Assembly (NCBI RefSeq): GCF_023517775.1
Contig: NZ_CP082904.1
Coordinates: forward strand, 124,001 to 188,000
Length of the DNA stretch: 64,000 bases
Direction of reading: 5' to 3'
Origin: Mixta hanseatica
GTDB lineage: Bacteria > Pseudomonadota > Gammaproteobacteria > Enterobacterales > Enterobacteriaceae
The notes below the pieces were generated by a model. It saw only the letters and a list, made by a program, of their open reading frames with translations. It made no database searches and was not told the origin of the DNA. Position 1 is the first letter of the stretch; each line of letters opens with the position of its first letter. This document shows positions 34,641 to 45,539 of the stretch, in pieces. The position numbers and the translations under genes are program-made.

Positions 34641-37600
34641 GCTGTCTGAGCCTGTTGCTGCCGGGCGTGATCGGCATCAGTACTCTGCCCGCGCTGGCCG
34701 CCGAGGCGCCGCGCGAAGTGTCGCCGGTGGAGTGGCTGCTGGAGCAGGTGCGCACCGGCGAGGCGACCAACAAATATGATCTGGTTACGCAGGCGCTGTA
34801 TCGCCTGGATAAGATCGATCCTGATAATCCGGAAGTGATTGCCGCGCGCCTCAGGCTGGCGTTGCATCAGGGCGATCAGGCTAAAGCACAGCAGTATATG
34901 GCGCAGTTAACGCAGGTCGCGCCCGATTCGCGGGCGGCGAAAGAAGCGCAGTCCAGCATGTTGCTGGTTAGCCCTGAAGGCCGACAACAGCTGCAGCAGG
35001 CGCGTTTGCTGGCGACTTCCGGCCATTTGCCGGAGGCGCGCGCGGCCTGGGATAAACTGTTTAACGGCACCTTCCCCGACGTGAGCCTGGCGCTGGAATA
35101 CTGGAGCCTGGTGTCGCGCATCGACGGTCAGCTGCCGGTGGCGCTGGAGAATCTGCAGGCGCTGGATCGGCGCTATCCGGGTAATGTCGGTGTGCGTATG
35201 CAACTGGCGCGGCTACAGTACCAAAACGATAATCGAGCCGGGGCGACTGACGAGCTGAAAACGCTGGCGGCCAATCCGGCCGGGCGCGATCGGGCAGCGG
35301 AGCTGTGGCTGAGCAATATTCAGGCGCAGCCGGTCACGGCAGAGAGCGTGGCGCAACTGCAACAGTACCTGGATACCTTCACCAGTGGCGATGCGCGCAG
35401 TAATGGCGAGCAGGAGCTGGCGCGTCGGCAAAAAATGCTGGCCGATCCCGCCTTCCAGCAGCGTTCGCGTGCGCTGGCGCTGGTGGATAAGGGCGCCGGC
35501 GCCGAGGCGATTCCGACGTTGCAGGCGGCGCTGAAACTTAATCCAAACGATGCCGATCTGCTGGGCGCAATGGGCCAGGCACAGGCGCGGGCCAATAATC
35601 GCGCCGCTGCCGCCCGCTATTTTGAGCAGGCGATACAGGCGGGCCAGCAAAGCACCAGCGTGGGCATGTGGCAGAGCCTGCTGCAAACCAACCGCTACTG
35701 GCTGACGATTGAAAACGGCGACAAGGCGCTGGCGCAAGGCGATATTGCCGGGGCCGAGCGCCAATACCAGCAGGCGCGTTCGCTGGATAACAGCGATAGT
35801 TATGCGCTTATTGGCTTAGGCGACGTGGCGCTGGCGCGGAAAAATGAGGCGGAGGCGGAGCGGCTATTTCGTCAGGCCTGGCAAATGGACCGTACCAACA
35901 GCACGGCGGTACGGCGGCTGGCGGGGCTGTATCAGCAGCAGTCGCCGCAAAAAGCGATCGCCTTTATCAACGGGCTAAGCGGCGAGCAGCAGCGCGCGCT
36001 CGGCAGCACGCTAAATAGCCTGCGTAGCGACGTGCTGCGCGCCGAGGCGGACACGCTGGCTCAGCAGGGCAGCTGGACGCAGGCGGCGGAAAAATATCGT
36101 CAGGCGCAGCAGAATGCGCCGGATGATGTCTGGCTGAACTATCGGTTGGCCAACGCGCTGCTTAATGCCGGCGAGCCACGTCAGGCCGACAGCCTGATGA
36201 TCGCCATGGCGCAGCGTCTGCCAGCCGATCCAGCCCAGGTCTATGCTCACAGTCTTTATCTTTCCAACAGCGATCGGGACGAAGAGGCGCTGATGCAGCT
36301 TAACGGCCTGCCGCAGGCGCGCTGGGATCAGAATATGCGCGAGCTGGCCGATCGCCTGCAGCAGAATAAGGTATATGCCCAGGCTGACGCGCAGCGGCTG
36401 GCGGGCAACAATAGCGCGGCGGTCGCGCTGCTTAACGCGCTGCCCGCTTCGCCGCGCCGGGATATTACCCTTGCCGACTGGGCACTGGCGGATGGCTATC
36501 CGCAACAGGCATTGATGAGTTACCAGCAGGTGCTGGAACAGGATAAGAACAATCAGGACGCCGCGCTGGGGCAGATTGAGGCGCTGGTGGCGCTGAATCG
36601 CAAAGCCGAAGCGCGTAACGCGCTGAATGCGCTGCCTGCCGGCGCGGCGCAGGCGAGCATTAACGTTGGCCGTCGTTTGGCTAATGCCTGGCAAAGCGTG
36701 GACGATACTGCGCGTGCGCGCCAGCTCTGGCAACAGCTGAAACCGCGCGCGCAACAGGAAGCGCCTTCGCAAAGCAGCGCGCTGGTATTCCGTGATGCGG
36801 CCCGGCTGGAGGCGCAGCAGCAGCAGCCAGCGCTGGCTTTCCTTGATTATCGTCAGGCGATGGTCGCCAGCGGCATTACCCCGACGGCGCCGCAGGATAA
36901 CGCCGCCTTTACCCGGCTGATGCGTAATAACCCGGGCGACGGCTGGCTGAAGCGCGGCATTCGCAGCGATGCCGCCGATCTTTATCAGCGTCAGGACACC
37001 ACGCTGAAGCTGGAGCAAGACTATTCGCGCAATAAAGGTACCGGCGGTATTTCCGATCTCACCGCGCATACCACCATGCTCCAGCTTGAGACGCCGCTGG
37101 CGGCCGGTAAAAGCTTTGTGCGCGTCGATCGCGTTGAGGTGTCAGCAGGCACCTTTGCGACTGAAAATGGCCGTCATACCGAAGTGTTCGGTACCTGTGC
37201 CGATAATGGCACCGCAGGCTGTAGCAGCAACCTGAAACAGCATGCGGAAGGGGTCGCGGTAGGTGCCGGCTGGCAAAACGATCGCTGGTCGGCAGATATC
37301 GGCACCTCGCCGATGGGGTTTGAAGTGGTTAACTGGGTGGGCGGCGTAAGCTGGAACACCGATGTGAAAGATGTCGGCCTGACGTTTACCGCTTCGCGGC
37401 GGCCTATTTCCAGCTCGCTGCTGGCCTATGCCGGCGCGCGCGATCCCAGCCCGCAGGGCGGCAAGCGTTGGGGCGGCGTCGTCGCAACCGGCGGCGCGAT
37501 CGGCCTGAGCTACGATCGGGGCGGATCGCACGGGGTATGGGCCGATCTTAGCGCGCATCAAATTAGCGGTAAAAACGTGGCGGATAACAGCCGCGAGCGT

Positions 37601-38116
37601 CTGATGGCGGGCTATTATTATAAGCTGATAAACGAAGATAACCGGCGCGCGACTATCGGCCTGAACAGTATGCTGTGGCACTACCAAAAGGATCTCAGCG
37701 ATTACGCGTTTGGGCAGGGCGGCTATTATAGCCCGCAGCAATATTTTTCGCTGGCAGTGCCGATAAACTGGCGGCAGCGTACTGAGAACTGGTCATTTGA
37801 CGTTGGCGGCTCGGTTTCCTGGTCGCGCTCAAAAACCAGCGCACAGCGGCGCTACCCGGTCTGGCCTGGTTTTGAAACGACGGCAAATGAAACCGCCGCA
37901 GGCAGTTCCGGCACCGGCTTCGGCTATACGCTGCGGGCGGCAGTGGAGCGGCGTCTGACGTCGCACTGGACATTAGGGGTGGCGGTAGATATTCAGCAGG
38001 CGAAAGATTATACGCCCAGCCACGGCCTGATATACGCCCGTTATTCAATGAGCGGCTGGGAAGGCGACCTCGATTTGCCGCCGGAGCCGCTGGCGCCTTA
38101 CGCTGACTTTAAGTAG
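34622..38116 (+). CDS. bcsC: Cellulose export TPR/outer-membrane porin BcsC
   Basis: The export channel for cellulose: a long periplasmic TPR superhelix followed by a C-terminal outer-membrane beta-barrel. It has 1164 residues from the ATG at 34622 (MRNVRLSCLSLLL), which gives a signal peptide ending ALAAEA. An ATG four codons earlier is less likely by comparison with E. coli. TPR-type repeats, Gln/Ala-rich, fill about residues 40-770. The BCSC barrel domain starts near 780 (DAADLYQRQDTTL) and ends PPEPLAPYADFK; the near-terminal aromatic is usual for the family. It is the last gene of bcsRQABZC. Confidence 0.96.
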   Translation: MRNVRLSCLSLLLPGVIGISTLPALAAEAPREVSPVEWLLEQVRTGEATNKYDLVTQALYRLDKIDPDNPEVIAARLRLALHQGDQAKAQQYMAQLTQVAPDSRAAKEAQSSMLLVSPEGRQQLQQARLLATSGHLPEARAAWDKLFNGTFPDVSLALEYWSLVSRIDGQLPVALENLQALDRRYPGNVGVRMQLARLQYQNDNRAGATDELKTLAANPAGRDRAAELWLSNIQAQPVTAESVAQLQQYLDTFTSGDARSNGEQELARRQKMLADPAFQQRSRALALVDKGAGAEAIPTLQAALKLNPNDADLLGAMGQAQARANNRAAAARYFEQAIQAGQQSTSVGMWQSLLQTNRYWLTIENGDKALAQGDIAGAERQYQQARSLDNSDSYALIGLGDVALARKNEAEAERLFRQAWQMDRTNSTAVRRLAGLYQQQSPQKAIAFINGLSGEQQRALGSTLNSLRSDVLRAEADTLAQQGSWTQAAEKYRQAQQNAPDDVWLNYRLANALLNAGEPRQADSLMIAMAQRLPADPAQVYAHSLYLSNSDRDEEALMQLNGLPQARWDQNMRELADRLQQNKVYAQADAQRLAGNNSAAVALLNALPASPRRDITLADWALADGYPQQALMSYQQVLEQDKNNQDAALGQIEALVALNRKAEARNALNALPAGAAQASINVGRRLANAWQSVDDTARARQLWQQLKPRAQQEAPSQSSALVFRDAARLEAQQQQPALAFLDYRQAMVASGITPTAPQDNAAFTRLMRNNPGDGWLKRGIRSDAADLYQRQDTTLKLEQDYSRNKGTGGISDLTAHTTMLQLETPLAAGKSFVRVDRVEVSAGTFATENGRHTEVFGTCADNGTAGCSSNLKQHAEGVAVGAGWQNDRWSADIGTSPMGFEVVNWVGGVSWNTDVKDVGLTFTASRRPISSSLLAYAGARDPSPQGGKRWGGVVATGGAIGLSYDRGGSHGVWADLSAHQISGKNVADNSRERLMAGYYYKLINEDNRRATIGLNSMLWHYQKDLSDYAFGQGGYYSPQQYFSLAVPINWRQRTENWSFDVGGSVSWSRSKTSAQRRYPVWPGFETTANETAAGSSGTGFGYTLRAAVERRLTSHWTLGVAVDIQQAKDYTPSHGLIYARYSMSGWEGDLDLPPEPLAPYADFK

Positions 38117-38177
38117 CGTCCTGCCTGGAAAAACCCTAAAACGGTTTCCTGCCGTCACCATCATTGCTAAAAAAACA

Positions 38178-38208
38178 GCAACCATGAGATATACTCCTGG
38201 TTGCTTTT
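38178..38208 (+). terminator. Terminator of bcsRQABZC
   Basis: GCAACCA (38178-38184) pairs with TGGTTGC (38198-38204), followed by TTTTAT. Confidence 0.8.
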
Positions 38209-38247
38209 ATCGTTATTGCCCGCTTTCCAGGGGCCTGGAGAATAGCT

Positions 38248-40257
38248 TTGCGCGTTAGTCGGTCACTTACGATCAAGCAGATGGCAACGGTTTCTGGCGT
38301 TGCGGTAGTGACTATCTGTATTTTTATCATTATCCAGCTTTTCCACTTTGTGCAGCAGCGCAGGACGGACTACGCCCAGCAGATGGAAAACATCGCGCAT
38401 ACGGTGCGCCAGCCGCTCTCCGAGGCGGTGCTGCGTGCTGATATCCCGCAGGCTGAACATATCCTGCAATCCTTAAAGCCCGCCGGAATCCTTTCACGCG
38501 CAGAGGTGGTGCTGCCTAACGCTTTTCAGGCGCTGCATACCGATTTTGAAAACGAAAAAGCGGTGCCGCGCCTGATTGCCCGGCTGTTTGAACTGCCGGT
38601 GCAGATTACCGTGCCGCTCTATTCGGTGGAGAGCACCGTCTCGCCGAAGCCGCTGGCCTACCTGGTACTGCAGGCCGATTCCTGGCGCGTTTATCAATTT
38701 ATCCTCAGCACCATCGCCACTATGCTGACTACCTACTTGCTGCTGGCGCTGATCCTCTCGATTGCCATTAGCTGGTGCATTAACCGGCTGGTGATCCATC
38801 CGCTGCGCGACGTGGCACATGCGCTGCAGGATCTGCCGCCACAGGATATTCTGACCCATAAGCTGCCGCTGCCGCCGCTGCATAATGACGATGAGATCGG
38901 CATGCTTATCCGCAGCTATAACCGCAATCTGCAGGTGCTAGAGTCGGTGCATGATGAGATGAGCCGTTTGACCACTCATTATGTCTTAACCGATCTGCCC
39001 AATCGCACGCTGTTTCTGGCGCTGCTGGAGCAGCATCTAAAGGCAGCCGCTTATAGCGGGCCTTTTACCGTGATGGTGGTGCGCATAGAGACGTTGCTGG
39101 AAGCCAACGGCGTGCTGACGGAAGAGCAGCGCGATACGCTGACCTTAACGCTGCTGGAAAAAATTCGCGGCGTGATTGAAGAACGCACCGTAGTGGGCCA
39201 GCTTGGCGTCAGTGATTTCGCGCTGCTGGTGAAAAAGGCGAACAACCCGTTCCGCGCTTATCGGCTGGCGCGTAATTTGATGAACCGCCTTAATCAACCG
39301 GTCAGCCTGCATGAGGTGCAGCTACGCCCGACGCTCAGCATTGGCATCGCCCAGCGCGACGCCGACCACCTGAGCGCGCCAGAGCTGCTGGGTCGGGCGG
39401 TTTCCGCCATGATGTCTGCCCGCCATCAGGGCAAAAACCAGGTGCTATTTTTCGATCCGCTGCTAACCAAACGGGCGCAGCGGCGGCTGACGCAGGAACA
39501 CGATATTCTACAGGGGCTGGAGCAGGAGCAGTTCGCGCTGTTTTTACAGCCGCAGATTAATATGGCCACCGGCGAGCTGGTCGGCGCCGAGGCGCTGTTG
39601 CGTATGCGCCAGCTCGACGGCAGCTATAGCCTGCCGGAAGAGCTGATCGCTAATGCCGAAGAGATTGGCGTAATCGGGGCGCTGGGGCGCTGGGCGCTGG
39701 AAGAGGCGTGCCGCGTGCTGGCGGCTTGGCAGAAGCGCGGCATCCGCTTGCCCCTGAGCGTTAATATCTCAGCGATACAGCTGCGCGAGCCGGGCACCGT
39801 CTGGCATCTGCAGGAGCTGCTGGAGCGGCACCGCATTCAACACGGCAGTCTGGTGCTGGAATTAACGGAAACCGCGCAAATCGGCGATCCCGCGCAGGCT
39901 AAAAGCCTGCTGAGCGCGTTGCAGGAGGTCGGCGTGGCGGTGGCGCTGGATGATTTCGGCACCGGCTATGCCAACCTGAGCTATCTGCACCAGTTCCGAT
40001 CGTTGCCGATCAGCAAGCTAAAAATGGATCGCAGTTTTGTTTCCGCGCTGCCCGATGATGACACGATTGTCAGGATCGTGGCGGCTATCTCTGAGATCAC
40101 CGCGCTGGATGTAGTGGCCGAAGGTATTGAAACGGTTGCTCAGCGTGACTGGCTGCTGGCGCGCGGCATCACCATTGGTCAGGGGTATCTATTTGACGGG
40201 CCGCTTTCGTTGAATGATTTTGAGAAATGGCTGGCGACGCTGACTCTACAGCATTGA
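38248..40257 (+). CDS. hmsP: c-di-GMP phosphodiesterase HmsP/PdeK-like (degenerate GGDEF + EAL)
   Basis: A membrane regulator that degrades c-di-GMP; the orthologue of E. coli YhjK, next to bcsC as there. It has 669 residues: two membrane segments (about 10-32 and 145-180), a HAMP domain (about 175-230), a GGDEF domain (about 240-400) and an EAL domain (about 410-660). The GGDEF signature is replaced by LGVSDF, so no cyclase activity is expected. EAL residues are intact: GAEALLRM, SVNISAIQL, LELTETA, LDDFGTGYAN, KLKMDRSF, VVAEGIET, GQGYLF. The start is TTG at 38248 with GGAG nine bases upstream, giving MRVSRSLTIKQMA as in E. coli. It probably lowers c-di-GMP near BcsA. Confidence 0.93.
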   Translation: MRVSRSLTIKQMATVSGVAVVTICIFIIIQLFHFVQQRRTDYAQQMENIAHTVRQPLSEAVLRADIPQAEHILQSLKPAGILSRAEVVLPNAFQALHTDFENEKAVPRLIARLFELPVQITVPLYSVESTVSPKPLAYLVLQADSWRVYQFILSTIATMLTTYLLLALILSIAISWCINRLVIHPLRDVAHALQDLPPQDILTHKLPLPPLHNDDEIGMLIRSYNRNLQVLESVHDEMSRLTTHYVLTDLPNRTLFLALLEQHLKAAAYSGPFTVMVVRIETLLEANGVLTEEQRDTLTLTLLEKIRGVIEERTVVGQLGVSDFALLVKKANNPFRAYRLARNLMNRLNQPVSLHEVQLRPTLSIGIAQRDADHLSAPELLGRAVSAMMSARHQGKNQVLFFDPLLTKRAQRRLTQEHDILQGLEQEQFALFLQPQINMATGELVGAEALLRMRQLDGSYSLPEELIANAEEIGVIGALGRWALEEACRVLAAWQKRGIRLPLSVNISAIQLREPGTVWHLQELLERHRIQHGSLVLELTETAQIGDPAQAKSLLSALQEVGVAVALDDFGTGYANLSYLHQFRSLPISKLKMDRSFVSALPDDDTIVRIVAAISEITALDVVAEGIETVAQRDWLLARGITIGQGYLFDGPLSLNDFEKWLATLTLQH

Positions 40258-40259
40258 AT

Positions 40260-40290
40260 ACTGAGGGTCGCAACGCGGCCCTCAGTTTTA
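40260..40290 (+). terminator. Terminator after hmsP
   Basis: CTGAGGG (40261-40267) pairs with CCCTCAG (40279-40285) and is followed by TTTTA. Confidence 0.85.
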
Positions 40291-40317
40291 TAGCGAGCTG
40301 CCAATTTTGCATTCTCA

Positions 40318-40342
40318 CCGGGAAGCAGGTAATCCTTCCCGG
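40318..40342. other. Hairpin in hmsP-dctA spacer
   Basis: Perfect CCGGGAAG/CTTCCCGG arms of eight bases with a 9-base loop and no T-run. The remainder of the spacer to 40540 presumably holds the dctA promoter; no clear CRP dyad or -10/-35 was found. Confidence 0.55.
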
Positions 40343-40456
40343 ACCCAGCATTTAATTCTGAATATCTGGTTATAGAAATTGCTGCTGAAGCGTTTCAGTT
40401 CATAAATATTGATTATGACCCGTTCGGGTGGTGACAGAAGATATCAATCTTGTTAA

Positions 40457-41827
<1,371 letters not shown>

Positions 41828-41867
41828 GTAACAGCCTGAAACGCGCCATTGCCCGGCGTGAACCATC

Positions 41868-41906
41868 AAGGGACGCCGCCTGCCAGTCAGGCCGCGTCCC
41901 TTTTTA
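41868..41906 (+). terminator. Terminator after dctA
   Basis: A 9-base arm AAGGGACGC (41868-41876) pairs with GCGTCCCTT (41894-41902), followed by more Ts. Confidence 0.9.
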
Positions 41907-42255
41907 TTGCCCTGTTGCCGCCGTGATGGCTGCGGTTGTATAGCTTATGAGCATCTGTGGGCGCGCCGGAGCCATGAACCTATAAATATTCATAAAAAAC
42001 CTTTATCTGTGCCCGCAGCAGCTTGCCCTTGCAGCGGGCATTTGCATAATAAAGCCCACACAGACTGTGTAAGCTATTACACCGGGTATGACCGGGCACG
42101 GTTAACGTTTATTTTATTTCTCGTTGTTGTGTGACAACCTCGTTTTTGCGTGGTCTAACTGCCGGTGCGCCCGCTGTGCGTTATCAACAGGAAGATAGCG
42201 TCAGACTATCGTGCGTCATCAATGAGATTAAGTTGGTAATTGAGTAGGGGTTCAC
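41907..42255. other. dctA-yhjJ intergenic region
   Basis: About 350 bases. It contains an imperfect hairpin with TGCCCGC/GCGGGCA arms (about 42008-42041) and otherwise no recognised gene or RNA. The yhjJ promoter must lie here but was not placed. Confidence 0.4.
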
Positions 42256-43746
42256 ATGCAGGGCACCAGAAAGCGTCTTATGGTGGGTGGGTTGTTGCTG
42301 GCGGCCGTCAGCGGCACATTGCAGGCTGAAACACTACAACCCGATCCCGCCTGGCAGCAGGGCAAACTAGATAACGGCTTTAAGTGGCAACTTCTCAGCA
42401 CGCCGCAGCGCCCTAACGATCGCGTGGAAATCCGTCTGATGGTGAATACCGGATCGCTGATGGAAAATGCCCAGCAAACCGGCTTCAGCCATCTGCTGCC
42501 TCGCCTGGCGATGGTGCATAGCACCGCTCTCGATCCGGCGCAGCAGCGTTCGCTCTGGCAGCAGGGCATGGATCCCGATCGACCCTTGCCGCCAGCGGTC
42601 ACATCCTATGAATTCACACTGTATAATCTTAGCCTGCCTAATAACCGCCCGGAACTGTTAAAGGATGCGTTGAGCTGGCTCTCCGCCACGGCGGGCAAAA
42701 TGTCGATTAACCAGCAGGTGGTCAGCACCGCGCTTAATGCGGACGATCCTATTGCCAGCTGGCCGCTGAACCCGCGTGACGTTTGGTGGCGTTATCGCCT
42801 GAAAGGCTCCACGCTGCTGGGCCATGATCCTGCCGAGCAGCCTAAATCGCCGGTTGATTTCAATCAGCTCGATAGCTTCTATAAGCAATGGTACACGCCT
42901 GATGCGATGACGCTCTTTGTGGTCGGCAATGTAGACAGCCGGGCCCTTAGCGAGCAAATCAACAAAACTTTCTCGCCGCTGACCGGCAAACGCGATATGC
43001 CCGCGCCGGTGCCGACGCTCTCGCCGCTGCCGCCACAGCCGGTTGCGTTGGTCAATCCCAGCCTGAAGCAGGATCGCCTGTCGCTGATCTGGGATATGCC
43101 CTGGCAGCCCATCCGCGATTCACAAAACCTTATCCGCTACTGGCAGAGCGATCTGGCGCGCGAAGCGCTGTTCTGGCACGTTCAACGCGTACTGAGCGAC
43201 AGCAAAGCGCAGGGCGTACAGGTTGGCTTTGATTGTCGCGTGCTCTATCAACGGGCGCAGTGCGCTATCAGCATGGATTCCAGCGCGGAAACGCTGGAGA
43301 AAAATATGAACCTGATTGCGCATGAGCTGGCTAATGTGCGCGATAACGGCCTGCCGCAGTCGGAGTTTGATGCGCTGATGGCGCAGAAAACCAGCGAGCT
43401 GAATAAACTGTTCGCTACCTATGCGCGTACCGACACCGATGTGTTAATGAGCCAGCGCTTGCGTTCGCAGCAAAACGCCGTGGTGGATATCGCGCCGGAG
43501 CAGTATCAAAAATATCGACAGGATTTCCTGAATACCCTGACGCTGAACGCGTTGAATCAGGAGCTACGCCAGCAGCTGTCGCAGGAACTGACGATGTCGC
43601 TGATGCAGCCGCAGGACGAGCCGGAAGCTAATATCAACGCGCTGCATGAGAGCTGGCAGAAAATCATGGCCCCGCCGGCGCCGGTTGTCGCTACGCAGGA
43701 AGAGGGGAAAGCGGAAGTTTCAGATATTCCGGCGCCGCAGTCATAA
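42256..43746 (+). CDS. yhjJ: M16-like protein YhjJ, likely inactive peptidase
   Basis: A 496-residue periplasmic protein of the insulinase (M16) fold, the orthologue of E. coli YhjJ. The signal peptide is MQGTRKRLMVGGLLLAAVSGTLQA. LDNGFKWQLLSTP and RLMVNTGSLMEN are the fold's first strands. The zinc motif HxxEH expected in active M16 enzymes is replaced by FSHLLPRLAM, so proteolysis is unlikely, as in E. coli. Both halves of the M16 repeat are present (second near QDRLSLIWDMPW). Function unknown. Confidence 0.92.
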   Translation: MQGTRKRLMVGGLLLAAVSGTLQAETLQPDPAWQQGKLDNGFKWQLLSTPQRPNDRVEIRLMVNTGSLMENAQQTGFSHLLPRLAMVHSTALDPAQQRSLWQQGMDPDRPLPPAVTSYEFTLYNLSLPNNRPELLKDALSWLSATAGKMSINQQVVSTALNADDPIASWPLNPRDVWWRYRLKGSTLLGHDPAEQPKSPVDFNQLDSFYKQWYTPDAMTLFVVGNVDSRALSEQINKTFSPLTGKRDMPAPVPTLSPLPPQPVALVNPSLKQDRLSLIWDMPWQPIRDSQNLIRYWQSDLAREALFWHVQRVLSDSKAQGVQVGFDCRVLYQRAQCAISMDSSAETLEKNMNLIAHELANVRDNGLPQSEFDALMAQKTSELNKLFATYARTDTDVLMSQRLRSQQNAVVDIAPEQYQKYRQDFLNTLTLNALNQELRQQLSQELTMSLMQPQDEPEANINALHESWQKIMAPPAPVVATQEEGKAEVSDIPAPQS

Positions 43747-43754
43747 ACCAGGCT

Positions 43755-43789
43755 GCCGGTGCGGGTAAACCTCACCGGCCGTTTTTTTT
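43755..43789. terminator. Terminator after yhjJ
   Basis: GCCGGTG (43755-43761) pairs with CACCGGC (43773-43779), followed by eight Ts on the plus strand. It lies just past the yhjJ stop and before the convergent esterase gene. Confidence 0.88.
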
Positions 43790-43799
43790 ACTGTTCTGT

Positions 43800-44690
43800 T
43801 CAGGCAGTGGGTACAGTGGCTTTCTTCGCCCGCAGCCATTCGGTTACCAGCATCGGCCAGCTGGCTAACGGCGAATCGGCCAGATTGCGCATGCCGAAAC
43901 CGTGGCCACCGCGCTCATAAAAATGCAATTCTACCGGCACTTTCTGTTCCCGCAGGGCGCTGAAAAATGCCATGCTGTGGGTGGCCGGTACGCTTTCATC
44001 ATCCACGGCGTGGATCAGCAGCACCGGCGGCGTTTCACGCGTCACACGGGTCTCCAGCGAATAAGCTTCCAGGGTTTTCTCATCCGGCCATGCGCCCAAC
44101 AGTCGCTGGCGCGATTCGGCGTGCGCCAGACCTTCACGCATTGAGATCACCGGATAGACCAGCACCAGCGCATCCGGACGCGCAGAGAGTTTGTCGGCGT
44201 TATCCTGCGGGGGATACAGTTTTTCGCTAAAGCGCGTACCGACGCTGGCGGCAACGTAGCCGCCGGCGGAAAAGCCAAGCATCACAATGCGTTTGCCGTT
44301 CAGGCCGCGCGTGGCGCGATCGCGCAAAACGCGTACCGCACGCTGGGCATCGGCCAGCGGCGCATCCGCCCCTTCGTGATGTCCATCTCCCGGCAGACGA
44401 TAGGTCATTACCGCCAGTGTATACCCCATGGCGGTAAAGAAGGTCGCCAGCGAACTACCCTCGCTATCGATCATAATGCGGGCAAAGCTGCCGCCCGGCG
44501 CCACCAGCAGCGTGGTGCCGTTTGATTCTTCCGGGTACCAGACGGCCAGTTCAGGACAACGCACGCCTGAAGCCGCCCGGTTGTAGGGTTCGAATTCTTT
44601 GGCTAAATCGATGATCTGCGGTTTAGCGGTCGACTGACTGGCTCCAGGCGCGTCGCCGTGTGGCCAGAGATTGAAAATTTCTGCTTTCAT
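43800..44690 (-). CDS. Alpha/beta-hydrolase, acetyl-esterase-like
   Basis: A 296-residue cytoplasmic alpha/beta-hydrolase of the BD-FAE/acetyl-esterase type. The oxyanion segment is LLVAPGGSFARI, the nucleophile elbow GFSAGGY, the catalytic aspartate in LLIHAVDDESVP, and the histidine in RGGHGFGM. No signal peptide is seen. It probably hydrolyses short acyl esters, such as acetylated sugars, but the substrate is unknown. It has no counterpart between yhjJ and kdgK in E. coli, so it is part of an accessory insertion that also holds the DUF2778 pair and a GST gene. Confidence 0.85.
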   Translation of the reverse strand: MKAEIFNLWPHGDAPGASQSTAKPQIIDLAKEFEPYNRAASGVRCPELAVWYPEESNGTTLLVAPGGSFARIMIDSEGSSLATFFTAMGYTLAVMTYRLPGDGHHEGADAPLADAQRAVRVLRDRATRGLNGKRIVMLGFSAGGYVAASVGTRFSEKLYPPQDNADKLSARPDALVLVYPVISMREGLAHAESRQRLLGAWPDEKTLEAYSLETRVTRETPPVLLIHAVDDESVPATHSMAFFSALREQKVPVELHFYERGGHGFGMRNLADSPLASWPMLVTEWLRAKKATVPTA

Positions 44691-45055
44691 AACCTGTCCT
44701 GATTAGCGTGATGTTTAAGTGCCGGAGCCATAATCGCAGCGGATAAAATTCAGGCGGGGCCTGTTAATCATTGGCGTTGTCGGGCATTCGCGTCCAGCAT
44801 TTACTGTGCGCCAACCCGCAGAATCAGAATTAGCCTGGCGCGGAAAAGTTGAATTTAACTTATGGAAAAATAGTGAGGTTTATTAATAATTTTTGTCTAA
44901 AGAATAATGTAGCGAGAAGATTATTGGTTTTTTCTGGGGGAATATAGCAAGGTTATTAGTGAACATAAGATCTCTAAAATTAGATGGCGTTATCATTATA
45001 CGGGATAGTAAACGTGGTTTAATCAAAAAGCTTTGATTAATAACAAGGAGTAGTT
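44691..45055. other. Upstream region of the DUF2778 cassette
   Basis: 365 bases that become strongly AT-rich after about 44870. Just before the ribosome site is a hairpin AATCAAA-AAGC-TTTGATT (45021-45038), which could be an operator or an mRNA structure controlling translation. No further signal recognised. Confidence 0.45.
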
Positions 45056-45089
45056 ATGGCATATAGAATGCATTTTCACGCTCAATGGT

Positions 45090-45539
45090 ATGCCTTTATC
45101 AATATTAGAATGTAAAGGTGTGGGGAAATTCCCTGCTTTCTCTGGCCAGAAATTTGGTCTAAATAATCCTACAATGACAGGATGGGAGAATATTGGTCCG
45201 ATTCCAAAAGGGCGATACTATATTATCAATCGTCAGTCAGGCGGGCAAATGGGATTTTTATACGATATGGCTTTGCGCTATGGCTACGGAACTGACCGTA
45301 ATGAATGGTTTGCATTATACCGGGATGACGGGCAAATAGATGATTTTACTTTTGAGAATGGCATCTGGCGCGGACGGTTCCGGTTACATCCGGTCGGACC
45401 AAGAGGCTTAAGTGAAGGATATATAACAGTTAATCATATTCCAGATTTTCATTATTTGCGTGCTAGTCTTTTGCAAACTACTACATTTAGTATCCCAGGA
45501 ACGAGTATGAAAGCTTTTGGCACAGTGCGGGTAAATTAA
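45090..45539 (+). CDS. DUF2778 L,D-transpeptidase-like toxin, catalytic Cys replaced
   Basis: 149 residues from the in-frame ATG at 45090, of the DUF2778 family (related to the type VI effector Tlde1, an L,D-transpeptidase-fold toxin attacking peptidoglycan peptides). Visible family parts are KFPAFSGQ, NIGPIPKGRYYI, EWFALYRDDGQIDDFTFENG and RGRFRLHP. The histidine is H100. The expected SEGC is SEGY here: Tyr111 (codon TAT at 45420) replaces the catalytic cysteine, one base from TGT, so the enzyme may be dead. The start is also disturbed: a strong AAGGAG site at 45045-45050 serves an ATG at 45056 that reads only 19 codons, while the domain frame is open upstream (IFTLNG before MPLSIL) but lacks a start there. 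A single indel next to 45056 would join them. The stop overlaps the next ATG (TAATG). Confidence 0.7.
   Translation: MPLSILECKGVGKFPAFSGQKFGLNNPTMTGWENIGPIPKGRYYIINRQSGGQMGFLYDMALRYGYGTDRNEWFALYRDDGQIDDFTFENGIWRGRFRLHPVGPRGLSEGYITVNHIPDFHYLRASLLQTTTFSIPGTSMKAFGTVRVN

Noticed and set aside
36011..37069. Minus-strand open frame (352 codons) opposite bcsC
   Set aside because: Caused by high GC and codon bias of bcsC; no family signal.
42256..43746. Active M16 zinc peptidase
   Set aside because: The HxxEH metal motif is missing (SHLLPRLA), as in E. coli YhjJ.
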